Positions 29,603 to 41,582 of a DNA stretch of 64,000 nucleotides are shown here, one piece after another. The notes under the pieces are model-generated. The model saw only the letters and a list, made by a program, of their open reading frames with translations. It did not search any database and was not told the origin of the DNA. The position numbers and the translations under genes were made by a program. Within the stretch, counting starts at the first letter, position 1. Each line of letters begins with the position of its first letter. The stretch is from Paralithodes platypus (lineage: Eukaryota; Arthropoda; Malacostraca; Decapoda; Lithodidae): positions 48,485,427 to 48,549,426 of the forward strand of contig CM064551.1 of assembly GCA_032716605.1 (NCBI GenBank), given 5' to 3'.

Positions 29603-32600
29603 GGTATTTACCTAATTGTAGTTTACAGGAGTTGAGCTAAGCTCGTGTTGTCCCGTCTCTCAGTCTACTTTCATCCAATTTTTTCTTGAAAATATGGATG
29701 TTCCTTGCCCCTACCACCTCCTCCTCCAGCCTATTTCATTTGTCAATACATCTATAGGGGAAGCTAAACTTCCTGATATCATTCTTGCAGGTAGGTCTTT
29801 TTACTTTGTTATTCCTGTATCCATAATTAATATATCCTCCCTATCCAGCCTCTCCAGCCCTAGGGTGCATTTGTACATCATTATCATGTCTCCCCTCTCT
29901 CTCTCTTTTAGACTCGGTAGATTTAATTTGTCTAGCCTCCCTTCATATGGCAGTTCTCTGAGATTTGGAACCAATCTAGTAACTGCTCTCTGGATTCTTT
30001 CTAACTTGTGAATATGCTTCTTAAGATGCGGGGACCACACCACTGCTGCATACTCCAATCTTGGTCTAATCATACTTTTTATAATTTTCGCAAACATATT
30101 CTCATCCAAGTAGTTCAGAGCAACTTTCATATTCCCGGCCAATGCATATATTCCGCTAAAGAACTTGTTAATATGTTTCTCTGGCGACAAGCTATCTTGT
30201 ATAATCAACCCTAAATCCTTTTCTTTTTCGGCCTTGCTAATTATATTATCTCCCATCCTGTAGGCTACTCCCAATTTGGTCTATTCACACTTCTTCCCAT
30301 ATTTAACACATGACATTTACTTATATTAAATTTAATTTTCCACTTGGTGCTCCATTCGTATACAGTATTTTATCTAAATCCCCTTGCAGCTCCTCACAAC
30401 TACTGTACTTATATTTGTTATTTGTCTCATAATTTTTATGTCATCTGCAAACATTGACATGTAGGAGTTTATGCCTATCGGCAGGTCATTCACGTACATA
30501 AGGAACATAAGAGGCGCCAACACAGATCCCTGTGGCACACCACTCTCAGCTTTCCGCCACGATGAGTAAGTTCCTCTAATGTTGGTCCTCATTTCTCTAT
30601 CTGTTAAATAGCTCTCCATCCATTTCAGCAAACTCCCCCTGACACATCCTATCGTCTCAAGCTTAGATAGCAATCTCTTATGTGGTACCTTATCGAATGC
30701 TTTGGAAAGGTCTAAGTAGATGCAGTCCACCCATCCGCCTCTTTCTTGCAGTACATCTATCACCCTACTGTAGTAACATAACAGACTGGTAATACAAGAT
30801 GTCCCTTCTCTGAATCCAAATTGCTTTGGCATTATTATCTTCTTTCTCTCCAACATTTTCATCCATCTCTTCCTAATTAGCCTTTCACAAATCTTGCATA
30901 CAATACTAGTAAGTGAAACTGGTCTATAGTTTAGAGGGTCCTCAGGGTTTCCATTCTTGTATATCGGAATGATATTAGCTCTTTTCCATTCAACAGCAAC
31001 CTGTCCTTTATCTAAGGAAGCTTGAATTATGTCTCTCAGTGGCTCCAATAATTGCTCTGCACACTCCTTTAAAACCCAGGCAGACACTTCATCCGGTCCC
31101 ATAGCTTTCCTTACTTCAAGTCCTCTCATCGCAGATAACAGCTCATCTCTAGTTATTTCAATCTTGCTAAGACCACTCTCCAGTACTCCCGCCTGTGGTC
31201 AAAACTTTCCTCTCTAGTAAAAACCGACCCCAATTTGTTATTTATTACCTCGCACATGTCCGATACATTTTCATACGTCCTAGCATCTACTCTTAATTTA
31301 GTAATTTGTTTCTTTACCTTCAACTTACTGTTTATATATTTATAAAACAATTTAGGGTCACTTTCACATTTATTTACTATGTTCTTCTCATAGTTCATTT
31401 TAACTTGCCTAATTATGTTAACATATCTATGCCTCTCCTGTTTATATTTATTCCGATTACTCTCAGTGTTCCTTCTTCTTAATCTAGCCCAAGCTGCATC
31501 ACGCCTACCCAAAGCTCTTTTGCATTTCAAATTAAACCATTCTTTCTGCTTAGTAAAATTTCCAGTTTTATATCTTGGGACAAACAGATTGGTTCCTTCT
31601 CTATAAATTTCGAGGAATTTACTATATTTACCTTGTACATCTTGTTCCTTCAAAATAAGATCCCAATCTACTCCCTCTAAATATCTTTTCAAGGATACAT
31701 AATCAGCTTTACTATAATTTAGTCTGTCATTTATATAGCTATTGTCTAATCTATTGGCATTACTCGAGATCAACTTCCATTTTAGTAATAGGTGATCACT
31801 TTTGCCTACAGGACATAGATAGTTTATATCACTAATTTTGTGAGGATCTTTTGTAAAAATCAGATCGAGTTTAGAAGGTTCATTATTACCCCTCATTCTA
31901 GTATTCTCCTTCACATGTTGTGCAAGTACATTTTCCGTAACCAACTCTAATAGCCGACTTCCCCAAGATCTCTGATTTGGCCCTGCATCTCCCGATTCCC
32001 AATCAACCTCACTACAGTTGAAATCTCCTACCAAGATCAATCTAGTCTTCCTTAAAAGCAATCTTCTCAACGACTGAATCATATCCTCGACCATCTCCTC
32101 AAACTCCAACTCCCTCCATGCTCTGGTCTTTGGTGGCATGTAAGCTACTGCTATGTCTAGCTTTTTTCCTTCTATATCATCGAGTTCAACTGCCATTATT
32201 TCTGCCTGTCATTATTTAACTCCACATGCTTTGCTGTCATAGGGTTCTTAACTAATACTGCCACTCCACCTCCCCTTTTTCCCTTTCTATCATATCTCCA
32301 TGTATTACATCCTTCACTAAACACTATGTTGCTGTCAAAGTCCTGGTTCAGCTTTGTCTTCGTCAAACAGACTATCTGTGGTTGATCTTTTCTTAATATA
32401 TCATCTAACTCTACCTTTTTACTGTTTATTCCATCTATATTAGTGTAGTAGCACAGTATATTTGAATCCACCTCCTTGTTTCTCTTCTCTCTCTGCCTCC
32501 TACCAGGTTCACCTCCTCCTCCATCCCTTCCCTGACCTAGCTCCACCTCCCCTGCTGATTCTATTCTCCTCCCCCCCCCTCCACAATCTCCCGTACCCCC

Positions 32601-34445
32601 TCTCTCTCCCTCTGTTCCACCTTCTCCACCATGTCCTGGCTCTCTCTCCGGTCCCCTGCTCCCTACATTATCTCTCGCTCCGTCTCCTTGCTTCGACTTG
32701 GTACTTGTCTCTCTGCCTCTTTCCCTATCACTCCTCTTACTTTCGGTTCTTGGTGGCTCCTGATGTACCACTTCCTTAATTGCTCTTCCCTTATTCTCCA
32801 AAAAAAAATCTTCTTTTGCTATTCAGACAACTTTCCATTCTCTTCATCAGCCTTAGCTTGTAGTTCCCTTAACTGTTCTCGTTCTTCTACACTTAGGTCC
32901 TTTTTTACCCTTATATGATTCAGCTCTGTCGAATTTAATTTCCAGCTCACATTGGCTACTGCTTCTGCTGTTGATCTAGACTTAAGTTCCACTCTTAGTG
33001 GTCTCATCTCGCCCTTCTTATATTTTCCTAACCTTCTCACCTCCTCCAGTTCTTTTACCCATCCATAACCCTCGTCTAAGTATTCCAGTATCCCCTTGAC
33101 TTTCACATTATCCCTTTCCTTTCTTACCTTCATATCTGCCAGGTGCTCTTCCACATCTCCAAAAATTACTACACACTTACCTCTATCTATTGTTTCTCAC
33201 TACCTTCTCTTTCTTCTTTAAAACTTGCACTACATTTTTTTCAAACTCTTTCTTTTCCTTTTCTCTATCTTCCTTCTGCTCCTTCACAATTTCTTCAAGG
33301 GCTACCACCTTTGCACTCTCTACCCTTGTCCACTAATTTTTTACCTCACTAATTACTTTTACTTCCTCACTCAGGTGGCCCTCATATTCCTTAACCCTTC
33401 CTACCCGGGCAGTCTTACCTAAGGACGGTCGCCCGTACCCGTGCGAAATGGCTGAAAAACGTCTAGGCCTAGGCTACCGTATTTATGTTTATTTTCACTA
33501 CTAGAACTTTCCCACTCATCTATAATCGTAGTGCAGTTTTCAATCTGTATTTTGGCGTTGAGTAGAGCTCTGCAAGTCAACTGGTTCAGTTGTGATGACG
33601 ATTTCAGTGGAGCAAATATTGCAGAGATGTTGCCAATATGGGGGCTTTTCAGACACTAATTTAGTCTTACGTCAGAACAATAACATTGAAGAGTCTTCTC
33701 CTTCTTGTTTTCGGAGGTGCGGTGACGCAACGCTTGGGTTTGTTGACATACGTCGTACGCACAACGTTCAGACCAAGCTTAATTAGGCTATTAAGCTGCC
33801 GTATTAGGTAAGGACGCCCGGGTAGCGGCCCTTATTCCGAGCTGTCCTTACCTAAGGCAGCCCGGGTAGGAAAGGTTAAGCTGAGCCTTGAGTGCCACAT
33901 TTTCCGCCGCTAACTCGTCTACTCTGGCCATCACTGCCTCTAGGCTGTCACTTACTGGCCTAGGCCTATCCACCCCGCTACCAGCGCCACACATATCGGA
34001 CAAAACTTCTACTTTAGCCCCTAACTCCTTCCTCCAATTTTCCATCACTCCCCTCCATCTCACAAGACCCATCAACTGTTTTTTTATACTTGCCAACTGA
34101 TCATCCTTGTCCTCGGTGATAAAGCCTTCGAACTCGTAGTTCTCCTCATCAGCAGCTAGGCTTTCACGCCTTCCTGCCATCGCGAGGTGGTCGTCTGCTA
34201 GCCTAGCCTATAAACAAACAATCCCAACACTATCCCTTCTCACTCCAGGAAAGGTTTTAATTAATCCATATTTTTAACTATATTGGAATATCTAATTGAT
34301 TATGAAATGCTCATAAACATCTAATTGCTTATGAAATGCTTATATAATTATCCGGGACAACACTTTAGACACTCCTATTCACTTCAACCAAGGTAACTCA
34401 TTGTCGGAGAGCAGCTGCGAGGTGTTGACAGCTCGGAGGTCGGCG
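29603..34445 (-). mobile_element. LINE-B copy 2 (CR1-like), full 5' end, frame-broken
   Basis: Minus-strand copy highly similar to 37243-41582. It starts with the same 5' sequence (CGCCGACCTCCGAGCTGTC) and ends with the same CTACAATTAGGTAAATAC 3' end. ORF1 (about 34180-32800) is interrupted by a 481-bp MITE at 33395. ORF2 is split by: a 1-bp deletion near 32200 (end of the ORF1/ORF2 overlap), a 4-bp deletion near 31190, and two 5-bp TACWGTA insertions at 30401-30407 and 30361-30367. Endonuclease, RT (VPQGSVLAPLMF, MFADDIKIM) and C-terminal (IHKLERIQRAVTRLVPN) blocks are otherwise intact. The copy is inactive. Confidence 0.88.
33395..33875. mobile_element. piggyBac-type MITE, copy 1, TTAA target
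   Basis: A 481-bp element flanked by TTAA (33391-33394 and 33876-33879). Terminal inverted repeats are CCCTTCCTACCCGGGCAGTC and CCTTTCCTACCCGGGCTGCC. It sits in ORF1 of LINE-B copy 2; the uninterrupted site is visible in LINE-B copy 1 (GCTCAGCTTAAGGAATATG at about 37798). The interior shares blocks with the element at 61588-62067 (for example AACCAGTTGACTT and TACGGTAGCCTA), so both belong to the same family. No transposase frame. Confidence 0.88.
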
Positions 34446-35125
34446 TGTGTGTTCTCATACCGGGTACATACTTCTTATTATGTACATTACAGTACTTTCT
34501 CACTTACACCTACTGTCTCTAGCATCCTACACAACTTGTACCTATTTACTCTGTCAGTAGCCTTTTCCGTGTCCATAAAGGCAAAGTATCCCTTTCGTCG
34601 GATTTTTTTTGTAGTCTCCATCACATCTCTCTGTATACGCCTGGCCCTCACTAGAGGAGACTTCCCTGGCCGTCCTGGGGGTTGGTTCACTCTCACTTCC
34701 CTGCATGGATGCCAGCTCCCTGGCTTCTACCACTGTTTCTTCCTCTACTGCCACTGGTACCGTACTCTCCTTGTATCCTCATTGTTGATACTAGTTATCC
34801 TCTCTCGGGGATCCTCCGATTCCGAGCCTTGCCCGTCCCTGGTGGCCCTTTTTCTCAGGCGCCCCTTGTGCAGCCCTTTCACTGGCAAAGATCCATTCAA
34901 GTAGTCTTTTTCAAAAACATCTAATCCCATCATTATCTAAAAGCACCAAGTCCCTTGCAAACTTGTTACCAGTGAGTTCCTCATCCAAATCCAGGAAATT
35001 CACTCCTATGTCGTAATTTCTTATACATTCTATTTTCATCTTACATAACTCTCTTCTATTTTCTTATTCACTTCCCTTCTAGTCCTTTCATACCTCATGT
35101 TCTCTTTGGGACATCTTAGGATACC
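34446..35125 (-). pseudogene. LINE-E, part 3' of the hAT insertion (RT start)
   Basis: The minus strand continues the ORF interrupted at 35125/44884: GILRCPKENMRYERTRREVN, then FEKDYLNGSLPVKGLHKGRL, then an RT block YFAFMDTEKATDRVNRYKL and MLETVGVSEKV. The break after EKV at 34488-34494 is TACAGTA; removing five bases gives VSEKVMYIIRSMY, the expected RT sequence. It ends at the 5' end of LINE-B copy 2. The frame is broken several times by single-base changes. Confidence 0.6.
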
Positions 35126-36379
35126 TACAAATCAGGCTGGGAAGTTAGTGTTCCAGATCTAGTTGCCCCGGGCTAGTGAATTCAGAAATTTACTTGCCCT
35201 GATATATTCCTTACTTGCCCTGATATTTTTGTACTTGCCCTGAATATGAAATTTGTTGAATTAATACAAATTATGCTATATACTGTATATACAGTATATA
35301 ACGTTTTTTTAGTTATTTTGTTTTGTTTTATTCAATAGATTTTTTTTCTTAGGGGAATACAAAGGTTGCACATAGCAAAAAAATAGCTTTCACAAGTTAG
35401 CATATAAAGACAGTGACAAAGTTACAAACAATGCAATACCATCAGATGATTAGTTATCTAATTAATATGTCAAAAATAACTAATACGGTACCAGTAAGTA
35501 ATAAGCTGTCAGTGTACAATTATATTATAGAAAACTTATGAATTTAAATCATACTCATGTTGAATATTAAGTAAGGTAAACCTCTGCAGAAAACTCATTC
35601 TGAAATCTGAACTAAATAAATAACTATCTATCTATCTAATATCTATCTATCTATTTATCTGTCTGTCTGTCTGTCTGTATGTGTGTGTGTGTGTGTGTGT
35701 AAGTGTAGATATTATATTGCAAAATTCATGGTTCACATCTCTAATGAATGCGAAGGACTAGCTTTAGTTTATGATAATAAATATTGCTGATTTTTTTTTT
35801 TTTTTTTTTTGTATATAGAAAATAGAAATGTCCAGAAAGTGAGTGATAAAGTCATCTTTAATCGACATTCGACAACCGGTACTTATTACTTAAGCCCATG
35901 GCCTCCCAACCAATGTCTGCAATGGCAGACATTAAGGGTGAAGTAGACCAGTGTTGTATTTAGAACGTGAATACAAGACCCTGATCAGCATGATCGAATT
36001 GATTACACTGGTTACAAACTAAATTCACCACCACAGCCATTCCAACAGTATGACTATGATAACACACATTTCACTTGAACCCCAATACACAAATAATAAT
36101 TCGCGGTTAGACATTATCAATTACCAACCCTCCCACCCCTACCATACCACCCTTCCCATACCATCCACTCCCCCCCCTAAAACCCGTCCACCTCTCCTCC
36201 CTAACCCACCTAACCTTCCCATACCATCCACATCCTCAACTCAACACACCACACCCCATCCTAATCCATTCCAACCCCCATCTCCTGCTCCCCAATCCCC
36301 ACCCCCACCTCACCCCTCCCTCACCCTCACCCTCACCCCCACCCCATCCTCGTGCAGCAGCACCCAACATACATCGTGC

Positions 36380-37242
36380 ACATAACATTAACATTCTTCA
36401 ACTGAACATAGATGGGATCAACACAAAGAAACACGAACTCTCACACTTCATCAAACAACACAACATACACATTGCCATCTTACAAGAAACAAAACTCCAC
36501 ACTTGTAACACAAAAAACACCCACATTTCATAATTTCACCACCATCAGACAAGACCGGGCTGTCGGCGGGGGCGGTGGACTCATCACCCTGGTACACAAA
36601 GAAATATCATACATAGTAACCAGTGTACAAACCAAATCCCTCCTCCCCCCAAATGATAACACAACAGAAATACAATCAATTAAAATACGCACTGGCAACA
36701 ACTCCAATATAACCATCATAAACACATACATCCCTCCCCAAACATCCCCTACAGTACCAAATGAATACAGACCACACTTACAACACATCACAAACACCCC
36801 ACACACACCCCACATCATCCTGGGTGGTGACTTCAACGCCAAGACGTCGGCCTGGTTTGTCGACAACCCCGACACAGACAGAGGGCTGGTACTACAAAAC
36901 CAAACCGATAACCTCATCATCCTTAACGACATCCATCAACATACCCATATTCCTCACCAAGCCCTCTATAACCCATCATCTCCAGACATCACCTTTTGCT
37001 CCCCAGAACTCGCCCCCACAACATCCTGGAGGGTGGTCAGAACCTTAGGCTCTGACCACCTCCCGATCATTATCACCACCAAAACCAGACTCACCCCAGC
37101 TAGCCACAAACACACATACACCAATTATAAAAGAGCTAACTGGGAAGCATTCACAAATGAGACAGAACAACACTTCACAACTCTAAACAGCACACCCATC
37201 ACTAACATCAACAATGCTGTACAACAATGCTGTACAGACCTC
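36380..37242 (+). pseudogene. LINE-A endonuclease domain
   Basis: Starts as NINILQLNIDGINTKKHELS and IAILQETKLHTC (APE-type endonuclease N-terminus), changes frame near 36525, then continues in the frame from 36412: RAVGGGGGLITLVHKEISYI, TIINTYIPPQTSP, IILGGDFNAKTSAW (GGDFN catalytic block) and TLGSDHLPIIIT (SDH block). The nick at target DNA would be made by this domain. The frame change makes this copy inactive; the 3' end is cut by LINE-B. Confidence 0.8.
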
Positions 37243-37501
37243 CGCCGACCTCCGAGCTGTCAACACCTCGCAGCTGCTCCCCGATAATGAGTTACCTTGT
37301 GTGAAGTTGATAGGAGTGTCTAAGTGTTGTCCCGGAAATTTATATGTGCATTTCAATAAGTAATTAGGTGTTTTATGAGCAATTCAGATTTAATTGGATA
37401 TTCCAAGTAATTGAAAATATGGATTAAGTAAAACAGTTCCTGGAGTGAGATGGGATAGTGGGGCGATTGTTGTTTTTAGGCTGGCAGACGACCACCTCGC
37501 G

Positions 37502-38613
37502 ATGGCGGGAAGGCGTGAAAGCCTAGCTGGGGATGAGGAGGATTATGAATTTGAAGGTTTTATCACCGAGGACAAGGATGATCAGTTGGCAAGTATGAAA
37601 AAACAATTAATGGGTCTTGTGAGATGGAGGGGAGTGATGGAAAATTGGAGGAAGGAGTTAGGGGCTAAAGTAGAAGTTTTGTCCGATATGTGTGGCGTTA
37701 CTAGCGGGGTGGATAGGCCTAGGCCAGTAAGTGACAGCCTAGAGGCAGTGATGGCCAGAGTAGACGAGTTAGCGTCGGAAAATGTGGCACTCAAGGCTCA
37801 GCTTAAGGAATATGAGGGCCACCTGAGTGAGGAAGTAAAAGGAATTAGTGAGGTAAAAAATGAGTGGACAAGGGTAGAGAGTGCCACGATGGTAGCCCTT
37901 GAAGAAATTGTGAAGGAGCAGAAGGAAGAGAGAGAAAAGGAAAAGAAAGAGTTTGAAAAAATGTAGTGCAAGTTTTAAAGAAGAAAGAGAAGGTAGTGAG
38001 AGAGACAATAGATAGAGGTAAGTGTGTAGTAATCTTTGGAGATGTGGAAGAGCACCTGGCAGATATGAAGGTAAGAAAGGAAAGGGATGTTGTGAAAGTC
38101 AAGGGGATACTGGATTACTTAGACGAGGGTTATGGATGGGTAAAAGAACTGGAGGAGGTGAGAAGGTTAGGAATATATAAGAAGGGCGAGATGAGACCAC
38201 TAAGAGTGGAACTAAAGTTTAGATCAACAGCAGAAGCAGTAGCCAATGTGAGCTGGAAATTAAATTCGACAGAGCTGAATCATATAAGGGTAAAAAAGGA
38301 CCTAAGTGTAGAAGAACGAGAACAGTTAAGGGAACTCCAAGCTAAGGCTGATGAAGAGAATGGAAAGTTGTCTGAAGAGCAAAAGAAGAAATTTTTTTGG
38401 AGAATAAGGGAAGGGCAAGTAAGGAAGTGGTACATCAGGAGCCACCAAGAACCGAAAGTAAGAGGAGTGATAGGGAAAGAGACAGAGAGACAAGTACGAA
38501 GTCAAAGCAAGGAGACGGAGCGAGAGATAATGCAGGGAGCAGGGGACCGGAGAGAGAGCCAGGATGTGGTGGAGAGGGTGGAACAGAGGGAGAGAGAGGG
38601 GGGAGGAGAATAG
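37502..38613 (+). CDS. LINE-B ORF1 (coiled-coil nucleic-acid-binding protein)
   Basis: Begins MAGRRESLAGDEEDYEFEGF and continues as a long Glu/Lys-rich coiled coil (VARVDELASENVALKAQLKE; EEIVKEQKEEREKEKKEFEK). A globular region follows (LKSRSTAEAVANVSW / NSTELNHIRVKKDLS), resembling the L1-type ORF1 RNA-binding domain, and then a basic Arg/Glu tail. Such proteins chaperone LINE RNA. An A-run at about 37957-37962 has one A fewer than in the minus-strand copy, splitting the frame into 37502-37966 and 37966-38613; copy 2 reads through. It ends overlapping ORF2 by about 217 bp. Confidence 0.75.
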
Positions 38614-41522
38614 AATTAGTGGGGGAGGTGGAACTGGGTCAGGGAAGGGATGGAGGAGGAGGAGGTGAACCTGGTAGGAGGCAGAGAGGGAAGAGAAACA
38701 AGGAGGTGGATTCAAATATACTGTGCTACTACACTAATATAGATGGAATAAACAGTAAAAAGGTAGAGTTAGATAATATATTAAGAAAAGATCAACCACA
38801 GATAGTCTGTTTGACAGAGACAAAGCTGAACCAGGACTTTGACAGCAACATAGTGTTTAGTGAAGGATATAATATATGGAGAAATGATAGAAAGGGTAAA
38901 AGGGGAGGTGGAGTGGCAGTATTAGTTAAGAACCCTATGACAGCAAAGCACGTGGAGTTAAATAATGACAAGGCAGAAATAATGGCAGTTGAACTCAATG
39001 ATATAGAAGGAAAAAAGCTAGACATAGCAGTAGCTTACATGCCACCAAAGACCAGAGCATGGAGGGAGTTGGAGTTTGAGGAGATGGTAGAGGATATGAT
39101 TCAGTCGTTGAGAAGATTGCTTTTAAGGAAGAATCGATTGATCTTGGTAGGAGATTTCAACTGTAGTGAGGTTGATTGGGAATCGGGAGATGCAGGGCCA
39201 AATCAGAGATCTTGGGGAAGTCGGCTAGTGGAGTTGGTTACGGAAAATGTACTTACACAACATGTGAAGGAAAATACAAGAATGAGGGGTAATAACGAAC
39301 CTTCTAAACTCGATCTGATTTTTACAAAAGATCCTCACGAAATTAGTGATATAAACTATCTATGTCCTGTAGGTAAAAGTGATCACCTATTACTAAAATG
39401 GAAGTTGACCTCGAGTAATGCCAATAGATTAGACAATAGCTACATAAATGACAGATTAAATTATAGTAAAGCTGATTATGTATCCTTGAAAAGATATTTA
39501 GAGGGAGTAGATTGGGATCTTATTTTGAAGGAACGGGACGTACAAGGTAAATATAGTAGATTCCTCGAAATTTATAGAGTAGGAACCAATATGTTTGTCC
39601 CAAGATATAAAACTGGAAATTTTACTAAGCAGAAAGATTGGTTTAATTTGAAATGCAAAAGAGCTTTGGGTAGGCGTGATGCAGCTTGGGCTAGATTAAG
39701 AAGAAGGAACACTGAGAGTAATCGGAATAAATATAAACAGGAGAGGAATAGATATGTTAACATAATTAGGCAAGTTAAAATGAACTATGAGAAGAACATA
39801 GTAAATAAATGTGAAAGTGACCCTAGATTATTTTATAAATATATAAACAGTAAGTTGAAGGTAAAGAAACAAATTACTAAATTAAGAGTTGATGCTAGGA
39901 CGTATGAAAATGTATCGGACATGTGTGAGGTAATGAATAACAAATTGGGGTCAGTTTTTACTAGAGAGGAAGGTTTTGACGAACCACAGGCGGGAGTACT
40001 GGAGAGTGGTCTTAGTAAGATTGAAATAACTAGAGATGAGCTGTTATCTGCGATGAGAGGACTTGAAGTAAGGAAAGCTATGGGACCGGATGAAGTGTCT
40101 GCCTGGGTTTTAAAGGAGTGTGCAGAGCAATTAGTGGAGCCAGTGAGGGACATAATTCAAGCTTCCTTAGATAAAGGACAGGTTCCTGTTGAATGGAAAA
40201 GAGCTAATATCATTCCGATATACAAGAATGGAAACCCTGAGGACCCTCTAAACTATAGACCAGTTTCACTTACTAGTATTGTATGCAAGATTTGTGAAAA
40301 GCTAATTAGGAAGAGATGGATGAAAATGTTGGAGAGAAAGAAAATAATAACCCCAAAGCAATTTGGATTCAGAGAAGGGACATCTTGTGTTACCAGTTTG
40401 CTATGTTATTACAGTAGGGTGATAGATGTACTCCAAGAAAGAGGCGGATGGGTGGACTGCGTCTACTTAGACCTTTCCAAAGCATTCGATAAGGTACCAC
40501 ATAAGAGATTGTTATCTAAGCTTGAGACGCTAGGATGTGTCAGGGGGAGTTTGCTGAAATGGATGGAGAGCTATTTAACAGATAGGGAAATGAGGACCAA
40601 CATTAGAGGAACTTACTCATCGTGGCGGAAAGTTGAGAGTGGTGTGCCGCAGGGATCTGTGTTGGCACCTCTCATGTTCCTTATGTACGTGAATGACCTG
40701 CCGATAGGCATAAACTCTTACATGTCAATGTTTGCAGATGACGTAAAAATTATGAGACAAATAACAAATAAAAGTAGTTGTGAGGAGCTGCAAGGGGATT
40801 TAGATAAAATATACGAATGGAGCACCAAGTGGAAAATGAAATTTAATATAAGTAAATGTCATGTGTTAAATATGGGAAGAAGTGTGAATAGACCAAATTG
40901 GGAGTACAGGATGGGAGATAATAAAATTAGCAAGGCCGAAAAAGAAAAAGATTTAGGGTTGATTATACAAGATAATTTGTCGCCAGAGAAACATATTAAC
41001 AAGCTCTTTAGCGGAATGTATGCAATGGCCGGGAATATGAAAGTTGCTCTGAACTATTTGGATGAGACCATGGTAGCGAAAATTATGAAGAGTATGATTA
41101 GACCAAGATTGGAGTATGCAGCAGTGGTGTGGTCCCCGCATCTAAAGAAGCATATTCACAAGTTAGAAAGAATCCAGAGAGCAGTCACTAGATTGGTTCC
41201 AAGTCTCAGAGAACTGCCATATGAAGGGAGGCTAGACAAATTAAATCTACCGAGTCTAAAAGAGAGGAGAGAGAGGGGAGACATGATAATGATGTACAAA
41301 TGTACCCGGGGGCTGGAGAGGCTGGATAGGGAGGATATATTAATTATGGATACAGGAATAACTAGAGGCCACAGCTACAAAGTAAAAAGACCTACCTGCA
41401 AGAACGATATCAGGAAGTTTAGCTTCCCCTATAGATGTATTGACAAATGGAATGGGCTGGAGGAGGAGGTGGTAGGGGCAGGGAACATCCATATTTTCAA
41501 GAAAAAATTGGATAAAAAGTAG
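38397..41522 (+). CDS. LINE-B ORF2: APE endonuclease and reverse transcriptase, intact
   Basis: An uninterrupted frame of 1041 residues. After a ~110-residue charged leader that overlaps ORF1: NILCYYTNIDGINSKKVEL and IVCLTETKLNQDF (endonuclease), ILVGDFNCSEVDWESG (GDFN block) and PVGKSDHLLLKWK (SDH block). The RT then has MGPDEVSAWVLKECAEQL, NYRPVSLTSIVCKICEKLI, QFGFREGTSCVTSLL, VYLDLSKAFDKVPHKRL (motif A), SGVPQGSVLAPLMFLMYVND (motif B), SMFADDVKIMRQI (FADD, catalytic pair present) and the CR1-type C-terminus DKWNGLEEEVVGAGNIHIFK. All catalytic residues visible are conserved. Family: CR1 group. Confidence 0.9.
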   Translation: MENKGRASKEVVHQEPPRTESKRSDRERDRETSTKSKQGDGARDNAGSRGPEREPGCGGEGGTEGERGGRRIELVGEVELGQGRDGGGGGEPGRRQRGKRNKEVDSNILCYYTNIDGINSKKVELDNILRKDQPQIVCLTETKLNQDFDSNIVFSEGYNIWRNDRKGKRGGGVAVLVKNPMTAKHVELNNDKAEIMAVELNDIEGKKLDIAVAYMPPKTRAWRELEFEEMVEDMIQSLRRLLLRKNRLILVGDFNCSEVDWESGDAGPNQRSWGSRLVELVTENVLTQHVKENTRMRGNNEPSKLDLIFTKDPHEISDINYLCPVGKSDHLLLKWKLTSSNANRLDNSYINDRLNYSKADYVSLKRYLEGVDWDLILKERDVQGKYSRFLEIYRVGTNMFVPRYKTGNFTKQKDWFNLKCKRALGRRDAAWARLRRRNTESNRNKYKQERNRYVNIIRQVKMNYEKNIVNKCESDPRLFYKYINSKLKVKKQITKLRVDARTYENVSDMCEVMNNKLGSVFTREEGFDEPQAGVLESGLSKIEITRDELLSAMRGLEVRKAMGPDEVSAWVLKECAEQLVEPVRDIIQASLDKGQVPVEWKRANIIPIYKNGNPEDPLNYRPVSLTSIVCKICEKLIRKRWMKMLERKKIITPKQFGFREGTSCVTSLLCYYSRVIDVLQERGGWVDCVYLDLSKAFDKVPHKRLLSKLETLGCVRGSLLKWMESYLTDREMRTNIRGTYSSWRKVESGVPQGSVLAPLMFLMYVNDLPIGINSYMSMFADDVKIMRQITNKSSCEELQGDLDKIYEWSTKWKMKFNISKCHVLNMGRSVNRPNWEYRMGDNKISKAEKEKDLGLIIQDNLSPEKHINKLFSGMYAMAGNMKVALNYLDETMVAKIMKSMIRPRLEYAAVVWSPHLKKHIHKLERIQRAVTRLVPSLRELPYEGRLDKLNLPSLKERRERGDMIMMYKCTRGLERLDREDILIMDTGITRGHSYKVKRPTCKNDIRKFSFPYRCIDKWNGLEEEVVGAGNIHIFKKKLDKK

Positions 41523-41582
41523 ACTGAGAGACGGGACAACACGAGCTTAGCTCAACTCCTGTAAACTACAATTAGGTAAATA

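Larger units (their letters stand above)
37243..41582 (+). mobile_element. LINE-B copy 1 (CR1-like), nearly intact
   Basis: A full-length plus-strand element. Its 5' end coincides with that of the inverted copy at 29603-34445, and its 3' end is CTACAATTAGGTAAATAC. ORF2 is intact; ORF1 has one homopolymer frameshift. It is inserted into LINE-A. No clear target duplication is seen around it, which is common for CR1-type insertions. This is the best candidate for a recently active source in the window. Confidence 0.88.

Noticed and set aside
40412..40422. TACAGTA in LINE-B as a scar
   Set aside because: Both LINE-B copies have it (30770 and 40412) and it encodes Tyr-Tyr-Ser-Arg in frame; it is ancestral coding sequence. 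The same applies to 36750, 14008, 56310, 58660 and 58960.
37243..41582. Target-site duplication around LINE-B copy 1
   Set aside because: The 12-bp direct repeat ACAATGCTGTAC at 37210-37233 lies wholly on the 5' side; it is a local tandem repeat, not a flanking duplication.
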